From a virus: DNA of 64,000 nucleotides. Numbering within the stretch: the first letter of the stretch is position 1; the number at the start of each line of letters is the position of its first letter. The position numbers were made by a program, and so were the translations under genes. Below, piece after piece: positions 60,110-64,000 of this stretch. The DNA lies in the IMG/VR virus record IMGVR_UViG_3300028388_003330, positions 1 to 64,000 of that record, one strand, 5' to 3'. The notes beneath the pieces are model-generated. The model was not told the DNA's origin. It ran no database searches and saw nothing but the letters and a program-made list of their open reading frames with translations.

Positions 60110-61624
60110 TTAGCTTTGCTCAGTTTCTTGAGCCGGAGTTTCATCTTCCTCATTGACCAGTGAACGAGATCCGACCATTAGCGAATCCTGTACGGGCCAA
60201 GATTTAAGATTGGCTTTGATCTGTTCCTTGAGATTTTCCGCAAGGTACGGGAACAGCTTCTCAACCACCTGCTCCATTTGATATCGACGAACATCATCAG
60301 GAGCATCGATAAGCGCCAACTGCGACGCAATTTCGAATTCATCAGAAAGACCGCGAACGTCGAAATCATCCGGATACCGGATCAACGGCTCTTCGGTGTG
60401 TTTGTTGCTTTGACCAGACCACAGATTGATCAGCGCGATCATTTTATTTTCCGCAGCCTCAAGCATTCCTGCCTTGGAGGTAAGCAGCGAATTGACACGC
60501 TCAAAATCGTAAGCCTTGGCGACACCAGAGGAATTATCGATCCCCATAGAGTTGTCTGATTTCGTTCGCTCGCCAGCAACTCCGACCGAATGATAAATTT
60601 CGTTGATAATTTGCTTAACCACCGAAATGATCAGTTCAGCCTGTTTCGGATCTGGCGACAGGAAAAACGGCTTGGCACCGTTTTCACCGTCAAACAGGAA
60701 AATCCTCTTGGTGCCCATTTCCATGAGCTGGTCGTACTCGTCATCGCCAGGAAGAACGCCCTGTGCTGGCATAGCCAACTGCGAGAACGTTTGATCCTGA
60801 ATGATGGCGTCCAAATTTGACAAATAATTGGCTACAGCACGATCAAGATAGGCGATATCGCCAATCAGCGAAGGAGCGGTGTACTTGCTTTCATCGGTTG
60901 TGATGTGATCAACGGGGAATACCGGAACAACGCCAAGATTGTGTACACCACTATCTTCAACGACGTAGTTGGTTTTGTTGCCGTCGGTCATCACACCAAT
61001 AAGAACCCACTCTTCGCGAGTCCAAAGCCGATAACGGCTGGATACCTCACCTGACGATTCAAGCGGATCTTCGTCATCGCGGTATTGCTCACGGATCAGA
61101 ATCCAACGCAATTCACCGTCATCATCGAAACTCATATCCAGCGCATTCTGCGGAGACACCAGATACGAATAGATCCGACCGCTAGATTGTTTCTCGTCAG
61201 CGAGACTAATTGACTCTTCGTTTTTGGAAGAATCCACTACAACCCAAATTCGACCGTAAATCGATGATTTATCAGCAATTTGGCGAATGTAGTGTTCAAT
61301 GTCCATGCCTCCGGGCGTTGCATTACGCCAGAACATTGCCACCGCATCAGAAGCGTCATCTTTGACCCGCTCAATCTTGGCTCGAAAAATATATTTCGAC
61401 ACCAGATCCACAATCTCTCGGGAATGATTGAACCGATAGGCGCGCTCCACCCGATCTGCGTACTCTTCAGGGCCTTCTTTCAGATACTTGAAGATGTTGA
61501 AGTCAAACCAAGCCCTACCGCCTTCATAGGTATCATTGAGAAAATCCCAATGAGAGACTTTATCCTCATATTCAGGATGTCGCCTCTCAACGAGTTGCTT
61601 AAGCTTTTCTTCGGTGGTTTTCAT
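60110..61624 (-). CDS. Portal protein
   Basis: A 504-residue portal through which DNA enters the head. Position after terminase, size and the pattern YRFNHSREIVDLVSKYIFRA, SSIYGRIWVVVDS and YLDRAVANYLSNLDAIIQDQ are typical. The C terminus is acidic. There is no Shine-Dalgarno sequence before the ATG; a 6-codon leader frame ends in an ATGA overlap with it, so translation may depend on coupling. Confidence 0.9.
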   Translation of the reverse strand: MKTTEEKLKQLVERRHPEYEDKVSHWDFLNDTYEGGRAWFDFNIFKYLKEGPEEYADRVERAYRFNHSREIVDLVSKYIFRAKIERVKDDASDAVAMFWRNATPGGMDIEHYIRQIADKSSIYGRIWVVVDSSKNEESISLADEKQSSGRIYSYLVSPQNALDMSFDDDGELRWILIREQYRDDEDPLESSGEVSSRYRLWTREEWVLIGVMTDGNKTNYVVEDSGVHNLGVVPVFPVDHITTDESKYTAPSLIGDIAYLDRAVANYLSNLDAIIQDQTFSQLAMPAQGVLPGDDEYDQLMEMGTKRIFLFDGENGAKPFFLSPDPKQAELIISVVKQIINEIYHSVGVAGERTKSDNSMGIDNSSGVAKAYDFERVNSLLTSKAGMLEAAENKMIALINLWSGQSNKHTEEPLIRYPDDFDVRGLSDEFEIASQLALIDAPDDVRRYQMEQVVEKLFPYLAENLKEQIKANLKSWPVQDSLMVGSRSLVNEEDETPAQETEQS

Positions 61625-61641
61625 AGACAGGACTTTTTCAT
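61621..61641 (-). CDS. Possible six-codon leader peptide coupled to portal
   Basis: ATG-AAA-AAG-TCC-TGT-CTA-TGA (MKKSCL). The TGA overlaps the portal ATG, and its own ATG is seven bases after the predicted -10. It would be a leaderless upstream frame delivering ribosomes to portal. Very short, so support is positional only. Confidence 0.35.
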   Translation of the reverse strand: MKKSCL

Positions 61642-61648
61642 GGCGCTA

Positions 61649-61677
61649 AACATAAGTCATCACCTACTTATTTGCAA
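61649..61677 (-). promoter_or_regulatory. Portal promoter with perfect operator-like spacer
   Basis: Minus strand: TTGCAA, 17-base spacer, TATGTT. The palindrome ATAAGT-N8-ACTTAT (61652-61671, both arms perfect) fills the spacer and the start of the -10, as expected of a repressor site. Confidence 0.65.
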
Positions 61678-61680
61678 GGT

Positions 61681-62976
61681 TTAGATAGACAGACCCCTTA
61701 TATTGGTCAATCGCACCGGATATTCGTACTCAATGCAATAGCCAAGCGCATCTGTGGCGTGTTCCACACTCATCATTTTGTCGATCTCTGGCGACCCTTC
61801 CTTATAGATGGTCTGCTCGAAAGACTGGATGGTTTCCTTGCATTTTTCATCGACCCGCAAACGGACTCGACCGTCGGCTGACATGAGCATGCGATTCACG
61901 GCATTTACTCTGTCTTTGACCTTTGGATGGCTGTAATGATATTTCATTCTCTTGAAACCGCGCTCCCTGAAAATATCCAGATCCGATTCACCCCTGGCGT
62001 GCTGACGATGCCCACCTGCGGGGTCAGGGTAGATGGTCGTACTCCGCAAATAACGCCAAAAGCGTCGCTCTAGCTCATTACAGGTTTCTTCTGTGTTGGA
62101 ACCGTACAGGATCACCTCGTCAACAACCCAAAGTTCGCCATTCCGCTGTGGCTGCATGATGATCGAAGTCATGGGGTCGATGTTGAAGTCCTGACCAACC
62201 CAGATAGGGAGATTCTCGTTAAATTGCAGCTTTCCAACGTGCAAACCGCGATCAAACGGGTAATAAACCCTACCCGACATGGTTTCAAAGCTAGCCTCAA
62301 ACTCCTGCTTGAAGGACTTGGCGTCCATGTCGCGGCGAGCCTGTTCGATCTCGGAATCAGGGATAAAAGGCGAGGAAATGCTCGGAAACTGCCAAGATTC
62401 CCATTGATTTGTCGAAATATATTCGGGCTGTTGACCCAAAACGTACAGATCGTACAGGTGATTAAATGACTTCGGAGTCCCGATAAAAAGTGCATGACCT
62501 CCAGTGCTGGCGAGAGTCGGACGAACCGCTTCTTGCCACACTTCCCACTTCATGTCCTGAAACTCGTCCAAAACCACATAATCCAGACCAACGCCGCGCA
62601 GCGTATCCGGCTTATCAGCGCCCTTACACTCAATCATGGAGCCATTAATGAGCCGAACCGTCATGGTCGTCTCATTCAGCTTTTTGATCCATTGGGAGGG
62701 GATGGCTTCGACAAGTTCATCCCAGATAATCTGTTTTGCCATTCGATAGGTTGGCGCGATGTACCAGACCTTCTGCTTGGCTTTGCGCGTACGATGGATC
62801 ATGGTGGTTTTGGCAAGCTGAGTTTTACCCCAGCGTCGACCGGCAACAACCACTTTAAAGCGCGCCTTAGATCGATAAACGAGTTCTTGACCTGGGTGCA
62901 GAAGAAGATTGTTCTTGGGTTTTTCAACCCGCGCCAATTCCTCCAATACAGGGTCTAAACTAGCCGTTGAGTGCAT
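61681..62976 (-). CDS. Terminase large subunit
   Basis: A 431-residue packaging motor. The ATPase domain has Walker A VVAGRRWGKTQ near residue 43 and Walker B YVVLDEFQD near 140, with the coupling motif FIGTPKS. The nuclease domain shows VGQDFNIDPMTS and TIYPDPAGG acidic residues and DALGYCIEYEYP at the end. It cuts concatemers and drives DNA into the prohead. Its start lies inside the end of the small subunit gene. Confidence 0.95.
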   Translation of the reverse strand: MHSTASLDPVLEELARVEKPKNNLLLHPGQELVYRSKARFKVVVAGRRWGKTQLAKTTMIHRTRKAKQKVWYIAPTYRMAKQIIWDELVEAIPSQWIKKLNETTMTVRLINGSMIECKGADKPDTLRGVGLDYVVLDEFQDMKWEVWQEAVRPTLASTGGHALFIGTPKSFNHLYDLYVLGQQPEYISTNQWESWQFPSISSPFIPDSEIEQARRDMDAKSFKQEFEASFETMSGRVYYPFDRGLHVGKLQFNENLPIWVGQDFNIDPMTSIIMQPQRNGELWVVDEVILYGSNTEETCNELERRFWRYLRSTTIYPDPAGGHRQHARGESDLDIFRERGFKRMKYHYSHPKVKDRVNAVNRMLMSADGRVRLRVDEKCKETIQSFEQTIYKEGSPEIDKMMSVEHATDALGYCIEYEYPVRLTNIRGLSI

Positions 62977-63613
62977 TCTTGATATCTTCTTCGGATTCCC
63001 GACTGATTTCTTCTAACTCATCAACCGATGTTTCCAACTGCTCAAGCGGCACGACACCCGAACGCAATTCTGCTTCTCTTTGAACCTCTTTGACTTCGTC
63101 TTCGGTCATGCCGCGAATGATCAGTTCCGGCAAATCCCTTTCCTGTTCGTCCTCTTTGTCCATGTCAGTAGCCTTGGCTCTCTGATCAAAGGCTTTCTGC
63201 TGGATGCTCAAGGCTCGCTCAATGGAGCGAAGATCAGGCTCTACTGACGCTAGGCTAACGCCGTTTTTCATAGCATCGGCAACGATCTTCATTCCGGCCT
63301 TAGCCAACACCGTTGCGTTGTTGTAGTGGAACTGTTTGGTGTCGATTTGCCTTTTTGCAATTATTTTTGCATTCCAAACATCGGCGCGAACCAATTCCTC
63401 GTGAACCTTTTTCCGATGCTCTTCTGCCTTCTCACCGTAGCGAATCCCCCATTCCTTCATTTTGCGCGAAACGGTTTCACGCCGAACGCTGTATTTTTCA
63501 GCGATATCCATAAGGCGCATCTCACCCATTGCCCAAATAGCGGCAATTTCTTGCCACTGTTTTTTGGTCAGGCGATTACCTTTGTTGGTGTCTTTGTTTG
63601 TTCCGTCACTCAT
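62960..63613 (-). CDS. Terminase small subunit-like protein
   Basis: A 217-residue protein with an N-terminal helix-turn-helix (LTKKQWQEIAAIWAMGEMRL, then IAEKYSVRRETVSRKMKEWG) and an acidic C terminus. It lies directly upstream of the large subunit and would recognise the packaging site. The ATG at 63613 is preferred; a TTG six codons upstream lies almost in the terminator. The palindrome at 63749-63841 is a candidate target. Confidence 0.82.
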   Translation of the reverse strand: MSDGTNKDTNKGNRLTKKQWQEIAAIWAMGEMRLMDIAEKYSVRRETVSRKMKEWGIRYGEKAEEHRKKVHEELVRADVWNAKIIAKRQIDTKQFHYNNATVLAKAGMKIVADAMKNGVSLASVEPDLRSIERALSIQQKAFDQRAKATDMDKEDEQERDLPELIIRGMTEDEVKEVQREAELRSGVVPLEQLETSVDELEEISRESEEDIKNALNG

Positions 63614-63629
63614 TCTCTTGGCTCGGGAC

Positions 63630-63659
63630 AAAAAAATGGGCGTATGCTGGGATACGCCC
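63630..63659 (-). terminator. Intrinsic terminator between late promoter and terminase
   Basis: Minus strand: GGGCGTAT pairs with ATACGCCC around six bases, followed by A and seven T. It would end transcripts from the promoter at 63688-63716 after about 50 bases unless antitermination occurs. Confidence 0.88.
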
Positions 63660-63687
63660 TAACACAGGAGGGACTGCAATTAAGGGC

Positions 63688-63716
63688 ATTATAGGTTTGA
63701 GTATAAATATGGTCAA
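63688..63716 (-). promoter_or_regulatory. Strong sigma70 promoter, probable late promoter
   Basis: Minus strand: TTGACC, 17 bases, TATAAT. It points at the terminase genes and the whole structural operon. The predicted start is near 63681. Confidence 0.82.
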
Positions 63717-63748
63717 TCATTTATGACTAATTTCCCGCAGCGAATGGC

Positions 63749-63841
63749 GTGGGCACTTTTTCGTTTTCCTCTAGTATTAATACTCTTGGTATTAAAATAC
63801 TTAAATAATATTAATACTACGGAAAACGCAAAAGTGCCCAC
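63749..63841. repeat. 93-bp imperfect palindrome beside terminase
   Basis: Arms GTGGGCACTTTT...CGTTTTCC and GGAAAACG...AAAAGTGCCCAC pair over about 21 bases with one mismatch, and inner TAGTATTAATA/TATTAATACTA segments extend the pairing. The centre is AT-rich. It is non-coding and lies between the last gene and the late promoter. Candidates: packaging site, origin or bidirectional RNA structure. Confidence 0.8.
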
Positions 63842-63844
63842 ACC

Positions 63845-64000
63845 TCACAGATCGAAGTCCTCGTAGGTAAGAGGAAGACCGCTCGGGGGGAAACAGGTTT
63901 CATCCTTCGGATTAACCATTCCCATGATTCGGTATCCTGCTGCTGTCGGAGCGAGAATAACTCTTCGGCGACCTCTGCGAATCTCTTTTCCGTTTTTCAC
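63845..64000 (-). CDS. C-terminal part of a small phage protein (partial)
   Basis: The visible 51 residues (VKNGKEIRRGRRRVILAPTA, then GYRIMGMVNPKDE and LTYEDFDL) are basic at the start and acidic at the end. The frame is open at the window edge; the last codon in view is GTG, so it may start here or continue. No family recognised. It precedes the packaging region on the same strand. Confidence 0.6.
   Translation of the reverse strand: MKNGKEIRRGRRRVILAPTAAGYRIMGMVNPKDETCFPPSGLPLTYEDFDL

Overview
The window is almost entirely one tailed temperate phage with a long, non-contractile (siphovirus) tail. Supporting genes are terminase, portal, scaffold, a capsid protein, a lambda-style tail set (frameshifted tail chaperone, tape measure, gpM-, gpL-, gpK- and gpJ-like proteins), lysis genes, a tyrosine integrase and a repressor. 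No host housekeeping operon is present. The host is probably a Gram-negative bacterium, judged from the gpK/gpL/gpJ-type tail tip, sigma70-like promoters and a tRNA-Pro-like attachment core; the genus cannot be read from the sequence.

Layout. 1-9224 (minus strand): replication and recombination genes, namely a gp32-like ssDNA-binding protein whose frame changes character near position 450, a UvsY-like protein, a DNA polymerase III alpha with a uracil-DNA-glycosylase-like tail, and a CobS/CobT-like AAA+ and VWA pair. 9323-11913: the lysogeny control region, with the only plus-strand genes (HTH repressor, excisionase-like protein, integrase), a tRNA-derived attP core and an integrase terminator. 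11976-17902 (minus): DHFR, a WGR-domain protein, primase, DnaB-like helicase, an Hfq-like Sm protein and PhoH. 17944-34433 (minus): fibre and decoration proteins, a lysis block, a sulfotransferase and a metallophosphoesterase, many joined by ATGA/TGATG overlaps. 34547-54124 (minus): tail tip and tail, dominated by a 4554-residue gpJ-like protein. 54182-63613 (minus): tail tube, connectors, capsid protein, scaffold, portal and terminase. 63630-64000: late-operon control, a 93-bp palindrome and a truncated gene.

Control. An inverted repeat, TAAGT-N8-ACTTA, recurs between genes. In several places it fills the spacer of a sigma70-like promoter, so it is probably the operator of a phage regulator, most simply the HTH protein at 9836. 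Three of these promoters place the predicted transcription start at an ATG that has no Shine-Dalgarno sequence, which suggests leaderless messages. Ahead of terminase, a near-consensus promoter is followed within about 30 bases by a strong intrinsic terminator. This resembles the lambda pR'-tR' arrangement and suggests late antitermination.

The attP core lies beside the integrase with phage genes on both sides, so the sequence represents circular, permuted or virion DNA rather than an integrated prophage cut at its ends. The left-edge gene looks chimeric and should be treated as a possible assembly join until tested.
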